Positions 7,548 to 16,297 of a stretch of 25,701 nucleotides of DNA are shown here, in pieces (position 1 is the first letter of the stretch; the number at the start of each line of letters is the position of its first letter). This DNA comes from a bacterium. GTDB lineage: Bacteria > UBA9089 > JAHJRX01. Under the pieces are notes generated by a model. It was not told the DNA's origin and did no database searches. It saw only the letters and a program-made list of their open reading frames with translations. Made by a program: the position numbers and the translations under genes. Location of the stretch: contig JASEGW010000007.1 in the NCBI GenBank assembly GCA_030017825.1, forward strand, positions 1 through 25,701, in the 5' to 3' direction.

Positions 7548-8681
7548 ATGTTACAATTTGGTTTAAAATCTGCTATAGGATTAGATATTAGTCCAAACTC
7601 TGTAAAACTAGTAGAACTAAAGAAAGTAAAAGATAAAATATTCCTCCTGAATATTGGCAAAGCAAACATTTCAAGGCCAATAGTCCCAGAAGAAGAAAAA
7701 GCAAGTAAGTTAGATGAAGAAAATACTATTTCAGCTATCCACAACATTCTTGAAAAATGCAAAATTAAGAGCAAAAATATCATTGCCTCTATTTCTAGTG
7801 GTGATTATGTTGTAGTTAAACATATAAAAATGCCTGTTGCATCAGAAAAAGAACTTAGGGAAAGCATTAAATATGAAGCAGATGATTATATTCCCTTTGA
7901 AATTGATGAAGTAGAAATCGATTTTGAAATTACTGGCGAAGTTCTCGAACATAATGAAACTCTTATGGAAGTACTATTAGTAGCAGCAAAAAAGGATGTT
8001 GTTAATCAATGTGAGGAAATGATAAAGAAAATTGGTTTTAAAACCGAAATAATTAGTGTTGATACTTTTGCTTTAGAAGATGCTCTTTCTTTTCAGGAAG
8101 AGATTAGTGGTGATGAAGCAATAGCTTTAATAGATATTGGATCAAAAATTACTAGTATAAACATTATCGAAAAGGGTAACTCCAACTTTATTCGGGTAAT
8201 TCACTTAGGAGGTAATGATTTTACCGAAGCCATAGCTAATACCTGTGGACTAAGTATTGAGGAAGCTGAAAACCTAAAAATTTCTAAAGGCAAAGCTTCT
8301 TCCCCTATAGAAAGTCCAGAGGTAGCAGCTATGAATATTTCTATAATTACTAAAACTGAGGATGAGTCTACATTTTTGGTCAACTCAGTTATAGATTCCG
8401 TATCTACTAGACTTATGAACGAAATTACCCGTTCTTTTTCTTATTATTATACTCAACTACAAAAAGGAAAGATAGAACGAATAGTTTTATGTGGAGGAGG
8501 TGCTAAACTTACTAACATTAATGACTATTTAGCTAATGGACTAGGAATACCTGTAAATAATATTAATCTATTTGCTAAAACAGAAATTGATCCTAACCAC
8601 ATAAAAGATAATATGGTTCATCTTCAAGATCCCCTTTATGCGGTAAGTTTTGGTTTAGCCTTAAGAGGATTGAATTTATGA
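7548..8681 (+). CDS. pilM: PilM, type IV pilus inner-membrane complex actin-like protein
   Basis: A cytoplasmic actin/FtsA-fold protein that binds the N-terminus of PilN and links the pilus motor platform to the PilNOP alignment complex. Its 377 residues are the usual length. Landmarks are IGLDISPNSVKLVEL near the N-terminus (phosphate 1 loop), the PilM-typical YIPFEIDEVEIDF segment at about residue 120, ALIDIGSKITSINI (phosphate 2), LGGNDFTEAI, and IVLCGGGAKLTN (adenosine motif). The start ATG at 7548 has GAGG at 7536-7539. It begins the pil cluster nine bases after the deacetylase gene and overlaps pilN by ATGA. No pilin or PilB/PilT ATPase gene is present in the window. Confidence 0.97.
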   Translation: MLQFGLKSAIGLDISPNSVKLVELKKVKDKIFLLNIGKANISRPIVPEEEKASKLDEENTISAIHNILEKCKIKSKNIIASISSGDYVVVKHIKMPVASEKELRESIKYEADDYIPFEIDEVEIDFEITGEVLEHNETLMEVLLVAAKKDVVNQCEEMIKKIGFKTEIISVDTFALEDALSFQEEISGDEAIALIDIGSKITSINIIEKGNSNFIRVIHLGGNDFTEAIANTCGLSIEEAENLKISKGKASSPIESPEVAAMNISIITKTEDESTFLVNSVIDSVSTRLMNEITRSFSYYYTQLQKGKIERIVLCGGGAKLTNINDYLANGLGIPVNNINLFAKTEIDPNHIKDNMVHLQDPLYAVSFGLALRGLNL

Positions 8682-9211
8682 CCAGAATTAATTTATTAAT
8701 AAATAAATTAATTGAAAGAAGAAAAAAGAAAAGATTTATCATCTTCATAATAACTACTATAATAGTTGTTCTCACTTCTACTTTAAGCATTTATTTCGTA
8801 AAATTATGGCAATATAAAGGAATAAAACAAGATTTAGATTTGGTAGAAGAGCAATTATTAGATATAGAAGAAGTGATCTCTAAAACAGAATCCTTAAAAA
8901 AAGAAAAGGAGTTAATGAAGAAAAGAATAGATATTATTAAAAATCTCTTGAAGGATCAGATGATCTGGGCTCAAATATTAGGAGAAATAAATAAGTCTAT
9001 CCCTTCTGGTGTATGGTTGCAAAATTTTACTTTTGAAGAAAGTAGATTAAGCTTAAAAGGAAGCTCTTTTGGAAACTACCCTATTGCCAATTTGATGATT
9101 AATTTAAGTAAATCCTATCTTTTTACAGAAGTAAGCTTAATAAGCATTGACAAAGTTACTAAAAGTGAAAAAAAATATCATAATTTTCACATTATATTTA
9201 AACTAACCTGA
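8678..9211 (+). CDS. pilN: PilN, type IV pilus alignment-complex protein
   Basis: A bitopic inner-membrane protein that pairs with PilO and is bound by PilM. The N-terminal TRINLL motif is the conserved PilM-binding segment (INLLP in most PilN). A basic patch and a membrane segment at about 20-42 follow, then a coiled coil (about 48-90) and a ferredoxin-like periplasmic domain ending in the strand HNFHIIFKL. It is 177 residues, slightly short. The last codons and the TGA stop at 9209-9211 lie inside the left inverted repeat of a MITE-like element (9204-9264), so the native end appears to have been replaced by the insertion, with little loss. The start overlaps the pilM stop (ATGA). Confidence 0.95.
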   Translation: MTRINLLINKLIERRKKKRFIIFIITTIIVVLTSTLSIYFVKLWQYKGIKQDLDLVEEQLLDIEEVISKTESLKKEKELMKKRIDIIKNLLKDQMIWAQILGEINKSIPSGVWLQNFTFEESRLSLKGSSFGNYPIANLMINLSKSYLFTEVSLISIDKVTKSEKKYHNFHIIFKLT

Positions 9212-9264
9212 GTTCGACATAAGAATATGTTCCTTTATTTTATATTTAAATCGAACTCAGGTTA
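9204..9264. mobile_element. 61-bp MITE-like element, short form (copy A)
   Basis: It is bounded by perfect 14-bp inverted repeats, taacctgagttcga at 9204-9217 and its complement at 9251-9264. The core (cataagaatatgttcctt and following) recurs at 17480-17495 and 19598-19615 in the opposite orientation. It can fold into a strong hairpin. It has no coding capacity, so it would be non-autonomous. It supplies the final sense codons and stop of pilN and separates pilN from the lipoprotein gene. It equals copy B (17297-17508) without the inner block. No clear target-site duplication longer than 2-3 bases is visible. Confidence 0.85.
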
Positions 9265-9288
9265 AATAAGAAAGTTAAGGTAAACCAC

Positions 9289-9942
9289 ATGTTAAAAAAT
9301 AAAAAAGTAAACTTAATAATCTTCCTCGTTATTTTTGCTACAATTTCCATATCTTCTTGCGGTAAACTTGATCATTACAAAACACCTGTTTATTTAAATA
9401 TTATCAATGCTGTGGGCATAAATCCTGCTAACAAATCTACCGGTCCAAATGTATTTCTCTATTACAAACCAGCTGGACAAATATATTATAATATGACAGC
9501 CCAATTTAACTTGGAGACAATTAGCGTTTATGAGCCAGCTTTAGACTCTATGAAACCTAAGGGAGTAACACTAAATAAAATTGTTATGGATTATTACAAA
9601 GAAGATAATAATGTCAATTTTAATAATCCTTCTTTCACTATTACTGAGTATGTAAGTTTATTTGTTCCAGTAACTGAAAAAGAAAAAACAACTACCACTT
9701 CCAGTGTTAGAATGCAAGCAGAAGAAGGAGATGAAAAAAAGGGAGTCACCTATAGTTTGGTCGTAGGCGATAAAGGCCCAAATAGGTTATTTCCTTCCCA
9801 ATGGACATCTCCTAGAGATAGCGTATTTTATTGGATACTAAGATGCACGCTTTACGCTACTGATGAAAGAGGCAATGAAGTTACAGCAAAACAATATTTA
9901 TACTTAAATTGTAACCCTGTAGTGTACGAAGAAGAAAAGTAA
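9289..9942 (+). CDS. Unknown lipoprotein encoded within the pil cluster
   Basis: I do not recognise this 217-residue protein. Its N-terminus is a lipoprotein signal: Lys-rich start, hydrophobic stretch at about 9-20, and lipobox ISSC with Cys24. The mature part has many aromatic and beta-favouring residues and an Asp/Glu/Thr-rich stretch near 145-165 (EKTTTTSSVR, then EEGDEKKG). It contains LFPSQWTSPRD near 170 and a Cys pair late in the chain (RCTLYATDERGNE and LNCNP). This could be a small beta-sandwich domain. AAGG at 9277-9280 precedes the ATG. The gene sits between pilN and pilO, which are normally adjacent, and only six bases before pilO. A role in pilus assembly or as an outer-membrane pilotin-like factor is possible but only by position. 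Confidence 0.75.
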   Translation: MLKNKKVNLIIFLVIFATISISSCGKLDHYKTPVYLNIINAVGINPANKSTGPNVFLYYKPAGQIYYNMTAQFNLETISVYEPALDSMKPKGVTLNKIVMDYYKEDNNVNFNNPSFTITEYVSLFVPVTEKEKTTTTSSVRMQAEEGDEKKGVTYSLVVGDKGPNRLFPSQWTSPRDSVFYWILRCTLYATDERGNEVTAKQYLYLNCNPVVYEEEK

Positions 9943-9948
9943 TAAAAT

Positions 9949-10710
9949 ATGTTTAACTTAACCAAAAAACAACAATATGTTTTAGCTGCTTTCACTTTCC
10001 CCATCATGTTTTGTGTAATTTTCTATATGTATGTTTATGCTCCTTTATCTTCAGAAATAGAGAATTTAGAAAAAACATTTGCTCAAAAAAAAGAAGACTT
10101 AGAAAAAGGTAAACTAACAGCCAGTAAAATGGATGTCTTAAAAGGAGAACATGACAGATTAAAAATTGAGCTTTCTTATATTGAAGAAAGATTGCCTCGA
10201 AAACAAGAAATGCCTAGTTTATTAAAACAAGTAACTATCATGGGGAAAAGTTCAGGAGTAGAGTTTACAACTTTTAAACCTTTAAGCACTAAAAAAGAAG
10301 ATTACTATGAAATATTGCCTATTGAAGTAACTATAGAAGGAACTTATCATAGGCTAGGAAAGTTTCTAAGCGAGATTGCAAGTTTGCCTCGAATCATAAC
10401 TCCTAAAATTAAAGAAATTACTGCTTATACTGAATTTGGCGAAGAAGAAGAAAAAGAAGAAGAAGAAACGGAAATTTCTCAAGAGTCTGCAGTAGATATG
10501 GCTCTAAAAGGAGATTTTAGCAATGAAGAAAAAGAGGCACCTAAAATAAAAAAGTCTTCTTATACCATAACCACAAAATTAATGATGAAAACTTATATTT
10601 TTCGAGAAAAGAAAAAGGTAAAAACTGAGAAAGGGAAAAAAGAAGATGAAGGAGAAGAAGTGCCTCCTGATATTTTAGAAGAACCAACAGAAGAAGAAAA
10701 ATATTTTTAA
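9949..10710 (+). CDS. pilO: PilO, type IV pilus alignment-complex protein
   Basis: The bitopic inner-membrane partner of PilN. The layout is a short cytoplasmic N-terminus, a membrane segment at about 12-32, a coiled coil at about 35-85, and a periplasmic ferredoxin-like domain containing the PilO-type stretch LLKQVTIMGKSSGVEF, then VTIEGTYHRLGKFL and ASLPRII at about 127-151. It is 253 residues, longer than the usual 200-210. A Glu-rich insertion (about 164-200, containing GEEEEKEEEETE) precedes the last strand (SYTITTKLMMKTYIF), and a charged Lys/Glu tail follows. The insertion looks like low-complexity expansion rather than a domain. It is four bases from pilP. Confidence 0.94.
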   Translation: MFNLTKKQQYVLAAFTFPIMFCVIFYMYVYAPLSSEIENLEKTFAQKKEDLEKGKLTASKMDVLKGEHDRLKIELSYIEERLPRKQEMPSLLKQVTIMGKSSGVEFTTFKPLSTKKEDYYEILPIEVTIEGTYHRLGKFLSEIASLPRIITPKIKEITAYTEFGEEEEKEEEETEISQESAVDMALKGDFSNEEKEAPKIKKSSYTITTKLMMKTYIFREKKKVKTEKGKKEDEGEEVPPDILEEPTEEEKYF

Positions 10711-10714
10711 GATT

Positions 10715-11257
10715 ATGTTAAAAAGAATTATTTTAACCATAATACTATCTTTAGGGTTTTTTAGCTGCATTTCTAAAGAAGAAATAGAAGAACTAGAAGA
10801 AGTAACCTCTCATGTTACCCCTAAAGTAGAAAAACTACTTCCTCAATTAAAAGCAGAAATAAAGGAAATAAAACCTGTATTCTATACTTATCAATCCTAT
10901 GGAAAAAGAGATCCCTTTGTTCCCTTAATTCAAAAAATATACACTGCAGAAACGCCTTTAAAAAAAGATGGGGAAGAAAGAATAAGTCTTGATCTTAAAA
11001 ATATTCATCTTATAGGAATAATTAGAGATAAAGAAAATAGCATGGCCCTACTTTGCGACCATAAAGAAAATGGTTATATATTAAAGCAAGGCTCCATTTA
11101 TGACGATATAGGTAATAAATTAAAAGAAATTAAAGGAATAGTAAAAGAAGATTATGTAATTTTGGAGCAAAATAAAAAGTCACATACCATTACTTTATCT
11201 AGTTATGTAAAGGAAGAAGAAAAATCCTCTGAAAATAAAAATATAAGAATTAAATAA
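10715..11257 (+). CDS. pilP: PilP, type IV pilus lipoprotein
   Basis: An inner-membrane lipoprotein linking the PilNO heterodimer to the periplasmic N-domains of PilQ. The signal sequence ends in a lipobox with Cys18 (GFFSC). An acidic flexible region follows, then the family hallmark YGKRDPFVPLI at about residues 63-73 and a small beta-domain with the PilP-type repeat LHLIGIIRDKENSMALL (here NIHLIGIIR) and GYILKQGSIY. It is 180 residues, the normal length. It is in order with pilO and pilQ, as in canonical pilMNOPQ operons. Confidence 0.95.
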   Translation: MLKRIILTIILSLGFFSCISKEEIEELEEVTSHVTPKVEKLLPQLKAEIKEIKPVFYTYQSYGKRDPFVPLIQKIYTAETPLKKDGEERISLDLKNIHLIGIIRDKENSMALLCDHKENGYILKQGSIYDDIGNKLKEIKGIVKEDYVILEQNKKSHTITLSSYVKEEEKSSENKNIRIK

Positions 11258-11293
11258 ATAAGAGAATCTATAAGAAGAAGGGAAGTTTTAGTT

Positions 11294-13621
11294 TTGAAAC
11301 ATAAGCATTTAAATCTCTTTGTAAAATATATAGTATCTTTATTGGTAATTACCTTTTTATTATCTTTAATAGTTGGAGTAAATGCAGAAATAAAGACAAA
11401 ACAGAGAAAGGCTACTCCTATTGAAACTTCTGTCCAAGAATACTCTCTACAAGAATACTCTCTAAAAGATATAAAAATAGTGGAAAATAAAGATACTATT
11501 GACATAATTTTAGAAAACTCTCACACTCCTCAATATGTTACCTTTCCACTCTCAGATACGCCTCGTATAGTAGTAAATGTAGTAAATGCTACCTATAATT
11601 GTCCTAAAAATAAAATTATAGTAAATAAGAATCATATTATCTGTATTCGATCTTCTCAATTTCAACTTAAACCTTTTAAGATTTCTCGAGTAGTTATTGA
11701 CCTAGATAGAAAATTAAAATACCAGGTATCTTCCAAAGATAATAATATCTTTTTATCTTTTAAGAAAAACGATTTCTTAGAACCGAAGGAAATAAATTCT
11801 ATTGACATCAAAAAAAATGAAGATTGGGTATTAGCAAAAATTACTGCTTTTAAAGATGTGCAATACAAAACTTTTACCCTAGCGGACCCAGAAAAGATTG
11901 TTCTGGATTTAAAAGAAGCAACTTTAAATCTAAAACAGAAAGAAGTTAAAATTGGCAAGCTAAATATAGACAAAGTTCGTCTCTCTCAATATCAAGATAA
12001 AGAGGAAAAAATTGTCAGAGTAGTATTTGACTTAACAAAGAAAGTTCCTTATAAAGTCAAAAAAACAGATAATATAATTAGAATCCTTTTCGGAAATATT
12101 AATGAAGAAGAAGTTAATGAAGCTGAAGAAGAAAAAGTAGAAGTTGTTCAAAAATTTCCAAAAGTTGCAAAAGAAAAGATCGCTTTGCCAGAAGCAGTTA
12201 AAATAAAAACATCTAAAGAAAAAGAGCCTATTTCCATTGAATCAAAAATAACCAAAAAAGAAGAAACAACCTCGCCAGAAATAGGGAAAAAGATAGATAC
12301 AAAGAAAGTAGTTGAAAAAGAAGGTGAAAAAGTACAAATTAGAGGAGAGCTTAAGAAAAAAGATAAAGAGATTGAAGCGATTGAAGCAAAAGAAGAAATT
12401 AAAGAAGCTACGAAAAAGGAGCTCTTCGGAGAAAAAATTAAAAAAAGAATTTTTCGTAAAAGTGAAGTTGATTCTGATGATGTTTTAATATCTATGGATT
12501 TTAGAAATGCTAATATTATTGATGTTTTGAGAATTATTTCTTATAAAACAGGTGTTAATATTGTCCCTAGCAAAGATGTTAAAGGTAAGATTACCATTAA
12601 ATTAGATAATGTTTCTTGGAAAAATGCATTATCTGTACTTTTGCAAGCCTATGGATATGGTTATGTAGAAGAAGGAAGCATTATTCGTATAGATTCTAAA
12701 GACAAACTTTTAAAAGAAACAGTTGTTACTAATATTTTCATGCTTTCTTATGCTGATGCTAAAATGCTATCTAGTTCCTTAAAGAACATGCTAACTCCAG
12801 GAATTGGTACTATTAATGTTGATACCCGAGTTAATGCTGTAATTATTACTGATAATTATAAAGTCATAGATGGATTAAGAAATATTATTAAGAAGCTTGA
12901 TACCCGAACTGCTCAAGTTCTAATAGAAGCCAAAATAGTAGAAGTTACTCTCTCTGATGAAGAAAGATTAGGAATTCAATGGAATGTGAAACCATTGGGT
13001 TTAAAGGAAAATATTTCTGGTGAAGCTGGAGTAGAATTCTCTACTGATAATCCTGGCACTAAAGAGAGGGGATATGTAAACATAGGCACTATTCAAAAGG
13101 GCTTTAATGTTAATGCACAAATTTCTGCTTTACTTCAAGAAGGAAAATTAGATGTTCTATCGAATCCTCGTATTGTTGTTTTAAATGGTCAAGAAGCCAA
13201 AATTATTGCTGGAGAAGATATTCCTTATAAAACTACCACTATGGGCGAAGGTGGCACTTCTTCAGAACAGGTATCTTTCAGAGAGGTAGGTATAAAACTA
13301 GTAGTTACCCCAACTATTAATCCTAACGGATATATCACTTTAAAAATTCATCCTGAAGTTTCTGATGTAAAAGAATGGAAATATGAAATGCCTATAATTT
13401 CTAAAAGAGAAAGTGATTCCTTGATTTTGGTAAAAGATCGTGAAACAATAGTAGTAGGCGGCTTAATAAAAGATAAAAAGATTACTACCAAGTATGGCGT
13501 TCCCTACCTTAGAAAAATTCCTATTTTAGGACATTTATTTAAGAAAAAATTTATAGAAACTAAAAAAACAGAACTACTAATTTTTATCACTCCTAAGATA
13601 ATAACTTACAGCAAAAAATAA
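11294..13621 (+). CDS. pilQ: PilQ, type IV pilus secretin
   Basis: The outer-membrane secretin channel through which the pilus passes. It starts at TTG 11294, with purine-rich AAGAAGGGAAG upstream. It is 775 residues. A signal peptide covers about 1-36. Two AMIN domains follow (about 55-155 and 165-270), expected to bind peptidoglycan. A long Lys/Glu linker lies at about 270-390, then an STN/N0-type domain (MDFRNANIIDVLRIIS), a secretin N1 domain (MLSYADAKMLSSSLKNML, VDTRVNAVIITD), and the C-terminal secretin channel with VLIEAKIVEV, LLQEGKLDVLSNPRIV and the closing GGLIKDKKITTKYGVPYLRKIPILG. A 15-bp tandem duplication encodes QEYSLQEYSL near the N-terminus. It ends the pil cluster. Confidence 0.97.
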   Translation: MKHKHLNLFVKYIVSLLVITFLLSLIVGVNAEIKTKQRKATPIETSVQEYSLQEYSLKDIKIVENKDTIDIILENSHTPQYVTFPLSDTPRIVVNVVNATYNCPKNKIIVNKNHIICIRSSQFQLKPFKISRVVIDLDRKLKYQVSSKDNNIFLSFKKNDFLEPKEINSIDIKKNEDWVLAKITAFKDVQYKTFTLADPEKIVLDLKEATLNLKQKEVKIGKLNIDKVRLSQYQDKEEKIVRVVFDLTKKVPYKVKKTDNIIRILFGNINEEEVNEAEEEKVEVVQKFPKVAKEKIALPEAVKIKTSKEKEPISIESKITKKEETTSPEIGKKIDTKKVVEKEGEKVQIRGELKKKDKEIEAIEAKEEIKEATKKELFGEKIKKRIFRKSEVDSDDVLISMDFRNANIIDVLRIISYKTGVNIVPSKDVKGKITIKLDNVSWKNALSVLLQAYGYGYVEEGSIIRIDSKDKLLKETVVTNIFMLSYADAKMLSSSLKNMLTPGIGTINVDTRVNAVIITDNYKVIDGLRNIIKKLDTRTAQVLIEAKIVEVTLSDEERLGIQWNVKPLGLKENISGEAGVEFSTDNPGTKERGYVNIGTIQKGFNVNAQISALLQEGKLDVLSNPRIVVLNGQEAKIIAGEDIPYKTTTMGEGGTSSEQVSFREVGIKLVVTPTINPNGYITLKIHPEVSDVKEWKYEMPIISKRESDSLILVKDRETIVVGGLIKDKKITTKYGVPYLRKIPILGHLFKKKFIETKKTELLIFITPKIITYSKK
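11435..11464 (+). repeat. Two perfect 15-bp tandem units in pilQ
   Basis: caagaatactctcta is repeated twice, at 11435-11449 and 11450-11464, encoding QEYSL-QEYSL between the signal peptide and the first AMIN domain. In-frame slippage is likely. Confidence 0.9.
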
Positions 13622-13653
13622 TAATAGCCAGCTTCTCTTATGAATTAATCTAT

Positions 13654-13681
13654 CCATAATTCTTTAGCCATAATTCTTTAG
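13654..13681 (+). repeat. Two perfect 14-bp tandem units upstream of the uracil-DNA glycosylase
   Basis: ccataattctttag occurs at 13654-13667 and again at 13668-13681, ending seven bases before the ATG at 13689. It occupies the place where a ribosome binding site would be expected; no GGAG-like sequence is present. Confidence 0.9.
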
Positions 13682-13688
13682 CTTTACC

Positions 13689-14360
13689 ATGAATCAAAAT
13701 ACATCTAATGATTTTTTACAAGTATTAGGACTATTCAAAGAACACATAGAAGATATTTTATCTCAAGAGGGAAATATCTTGGTAGAAGAAAATGTTTCTA
13801 TACCCATAGAAGAGACTCTTGATAAGGTAAAAAAAGAGATTAATAATTGCCAAAAATGTAAGTTGAGCCATAATCGGACAAATATTGTTTTTGGAGTTGG
13901 CAATGAAAAAGCAAAACTTTTGATAATTGGAGAAGCTCCTGGATATGATGAAGATATCAAAGGAGAACCTTTTGTAGGCAAAGCAGGCCAGCTTTTAACC
14001 CGCATGTTAATAGCTATTAATATGAAAAGAAGTGATGTTTATATCACCAATGTAGTAAAATGTCGCCCACCTAATAATCGCAATCCTCTTAATGAAGAAA
14101 TTTCTACTTGCGAACCTTATTTGCTGAAACAACTAAATATTATTAAACCTAAGATTATCCTAACCTTAGGAAATTTTGCTGCTCAAACTTTACTTCATAC
14201 TAGCACAGGTATTACAAAATTAAGAGGTAAATTTTATTTCTATCATGATATAAAATTACTTCCCATTTTCCATCCTGCTGCAGTTCTGCGTAATTCAAAC
14301 CTAAGAAAACCAGTCTGGGAAGATCTACAACTTTTAAGAGATGAATATCAAAAGTTATAA
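13689..14360 (+). CDS. Family 4 (Fe-S) uracil-DNA glycosylase
   Basis: A DNA repair enzyme that excises uracil from DNA. The 223-residue protein carries the four iron-sulfur cysteines of family 4: Cys54 and Cys57 (CQKC), Cys125 (VVKCRPP) and Cys141 (TCEPYL). The catalytic-pocket motif GEAPGYDED is at 81-89, EPFVGKAGQLL at 93-103, NRNPL at 130-134, and the C-terminal motif HPAAVLRN at 195-202. Residues 1-45 are an extra acidic N-terminus before the first Cys, seen in many bacterial and phage family 4 proteins. ATG at 13689 has no Shine-Dalgarno, so an internal start cannot be excluded. It is a stand-alone housekeeping gene between pilQ and the importer genes. Confidence 0.95.
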   Translation: MNQNTSNDFLQVLGLFKEHIEDILSQEGNILVEENVSIPIEETLDKVKKEINNCQKCKLSHNRTNIVFGVGNEKAKLLIIGEAPGYDEDIKGEPFVGKAGQLLTRMLIAINMKRSDVYITNVVKCRPPNNRNPLNEEISTCEPYLLKQLNIIKPKIILTLGNFAAQTLLHTSTGITKLRGKFYFYHDIKLLPIFHPAAVLRNSNLRKPVWEDLQLLRDEYQKL

Positions 14361-14445
14361 GCAATTTCCTACAATTTCCAAGTGAATTTGTAATTATTTC
14401 CAGTAACCTAAAAAAGTATTGCAAAAACAATTAAAATAAGCTAAT

Positions 14446-14509
14446 CTAATTTCAATTAATGCTCAAAAATATCAATCCTTAAACTTATATTTAAATCGAA
14501 CTCAAATTA
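14446..14509 (-). mobile_element. Partial MITE-like element (copy D, left half, reverse orientation)
   Basis: Read on the minus strand from 14509, this matches the left end of copy B: tgagttcgatttaaatata, then agtttaaggattgatatttt, then attaattgaaattag, where similarity ends at about 14446. The outer terminus is taatttgagttcga, with 12 of 14 bases as in the intact repeat. The right half is absent. It ends 26 bases before the TTG start of the peptide-binding protein gene. Confidence 0.75.
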
Positions 14510-14535
14510 TAAATATAGAAAATAAGGGTAATATC

Positions 14536-16296
14536 TTGAAAAAATATGCTATTGTAATAATCATTTCTATTTTTTTGTTATCTTGTGATCAAAAAAGTAA
14601 AGTAAAGCTTACGCAAGATATTCCTTTGCCTCATGATCCTGCAACTTCTAATTGTACAGTTGGTAAATATGGAGGTACATTAGTTATAGCTTCAGCCGGA
14701 GAGCCTAAAACTTTTAACCCTATTATGTGCAATGAAAGCTCCAGCAGTGATGTAATAAGCAGAATGTGTGAAGGTTTAACTACTATAAACAATAAAACGC
14801 AGAAAGTAACTAATCAGGGATTAGCCAAGTCTTGGAAAGTATCTAAAGACGGTAAATGCTGGACTTTTAATTTAAGAAAAGGTATCTATTGGTCAGATGG
14901 GCATCCCTTTACAGCTGATGATGTAATATTTACTTTTAAAGTTATTTATGACCCTAAGATTCATCCTGCTACTGTAGACTCACTCATTGTAAATGGAAAA
15001 AAGTTTAAAGTAGAAAAAATTGACAATTACACTGTTAAAATAACTACTCCTACTATTTATGCTCCTTTTCTACGAGTTATATCTTTAGCTATTATTCCAA
15101 AGCATAAATTTGAAAAAAGCTACCAAGAAGGTAATTTTGAATCTGCTTATAGTGTTAATACAAAACCAGAAAACATGGCCTGGATAGGATCTTTTAAATT
15201 AGAGAAATTTCTTCCCGCTCAGAAAACAGTCTTAGTTAGAAATCCTTATTATTTTAAGATAGATAAAAAGAGAAATCGTCTTCCTTACTTAGACCGAATT
15301 GTTTTTGTTGCTGTCCCTGACTTTAATGCTGTATCTATGAATTTTTTAGCTGGGGAAACTGATCTCATTGATTCTATCCGCAGCGAAGATTATGCCCCTA
15401 TCAAAGCCGCAGAAAAAAAAGGTAATTACACCATATATAAGATTAACTATGGACTTGGTTCCAGTTTTCTTTGGTTTAACCTACGTACGGATAAAAATCC
15501 TAAAACTAGTAAATATTATGTAAATCCTATTAAATCTAAATGGTTTACTAATGTAGAATTTCGTCAGGCTCTATCTCATGCCATTGATCAAAAAAGCATT
15601 ATTGACACTATATTCTTAGGCATGGGTTATCAAAGGTGGGGAATAGACTCTCCTGCAGCTAAGATATGGTATAACCCTGATATAAAGAAATATCCTTTTA
15701 GCTTAAAAAAATCAGAACAACTTTTAACTAAAGCAGGCTTCATTAAAAAAGATAATATCCTTTATGATTCCAAAGGGAATAGAGTAGAGTTTACTCTTTT
15801 CACCAATAGTGAAAATGATGTGCGCATTAAGATTGCTAATTTAATTAAACATGATTATCAAAAACTTGGTGTTACTATGCATATAAATCCAGTTGATTTT
15901 AATTCTTTGGTGTCTAAGATAAATGATACTTTTGATTATGAAGCTTGTCTTTTAGGTTTAGGCGGAGGAGATATTGACCCTGTTTCCCATATGAATGTCT
16001 TAAAATCCTCAGGATTTACCCATCTTTGGTGGCCTAAGCAAAAAAAACCAGCTACTTTATGGGAAGCAGAGATAGATGAGTTGATGGATAAGCAACTAAC
16101 TACCTTAGAATTTAAAAAACGAAGAGAAATCTACAATAAAGTGCAAGAAATTATTATGAACAACTGTCCCATGTTATATCTTCCAGGAAGAACTTTATAT
16201 TTAGCCGCCAAGAATAAAATTGGCAATATAAAGCCCACTGTTTTAGAACATCGTCTCTTATGGAATCAAGAAGAACTATATTTTAGAGACCAATAA
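14536..16296 (+). CDS. dppA: Peptide ABC importer, substrate-binding lipoprotein (family 5)
   Basis: Predicted extracytoplasmic receptor for di- or oligopeptides. TTG at 14536 is chosen, with AAGGG at 14524-14528 before it. The signal is a lipoprotein type with Cys17 (FLLSC). The mature protein is a solute-binding family 5 member: GGTLVIASAGEPKTFNP opens the domain at about 51-67, followed by LAKSWKVSKDGKCWTFNLRKGIYWSDGHPFTADDVIFTF in short recognisable pieces at about 95-135, then VEFRQALSHAIDQKSII. Its 586 residues are normal for the family. The downstream permease begins one base after its stop. A microcin C (YejA-like) or nickel-type receptor cannot be excluded from sequence. A repeat fragment lies directly upstream. 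Confidence 0.92.
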   Translation: MKKYAIVIIISIFLLSCDQKSKVKLTQDIPLPHDPATSNCTVGKYGGTLVIASAGEPKTFNPIMCNESSSSDVISRMCEGLTTINNKTQKVTNQGLAKSWKVSKDGKCWTFNLRKGIYWSDGHPFTADDVIFTFKVIYDPKIHPATVDSLIVNGKKFKVEKIDNYTVKITTPTIYAPFLRVISLAIIPKHKFEKSYQEGNFESAYSVNTKPENMAWIGSFKLEKFLPAQKTVLVRNPYYFKIDKKRNRLPYLDRIVFVAVPDFNAVSMNFLAGETDLIDSIRSEDYAPIKAAEKKGNYTIYKINYGLGSSFLWFNLRTDKNPKTSKYYVNPIKSKWFTNVEFRQALSHAIDQKSIIDTIFLGMGYQRWGIDSPAAKIWYNPDIKKYPFSLKKSEQLLTKAGFIKKDNILYDSKGNRVEFTLFTNSENDVRIKIANLIKHDYQKLGVTMHINPVDFNSLVSKINDTFDYEACLLGLGGGDIDPVSHMNVLKSSGFTHLWWPKQKKPATLWEAEIDELMDKQLTTLEFKKRREIYNKVQEIIMNNCPMLYLPGRTLYLAAKNKIGNIKPTVLEHRLLWNQEELYFRDQ

Positions 16297-16297
16297 G

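Noticed and set aside
9204..9264. Rho-independent terminator after pilN
   Set aside because: The hairpin is strong but lacks a following T-run, recurs elsewhere as a repeat family, and lies within an otherwise continuous pil cluster.
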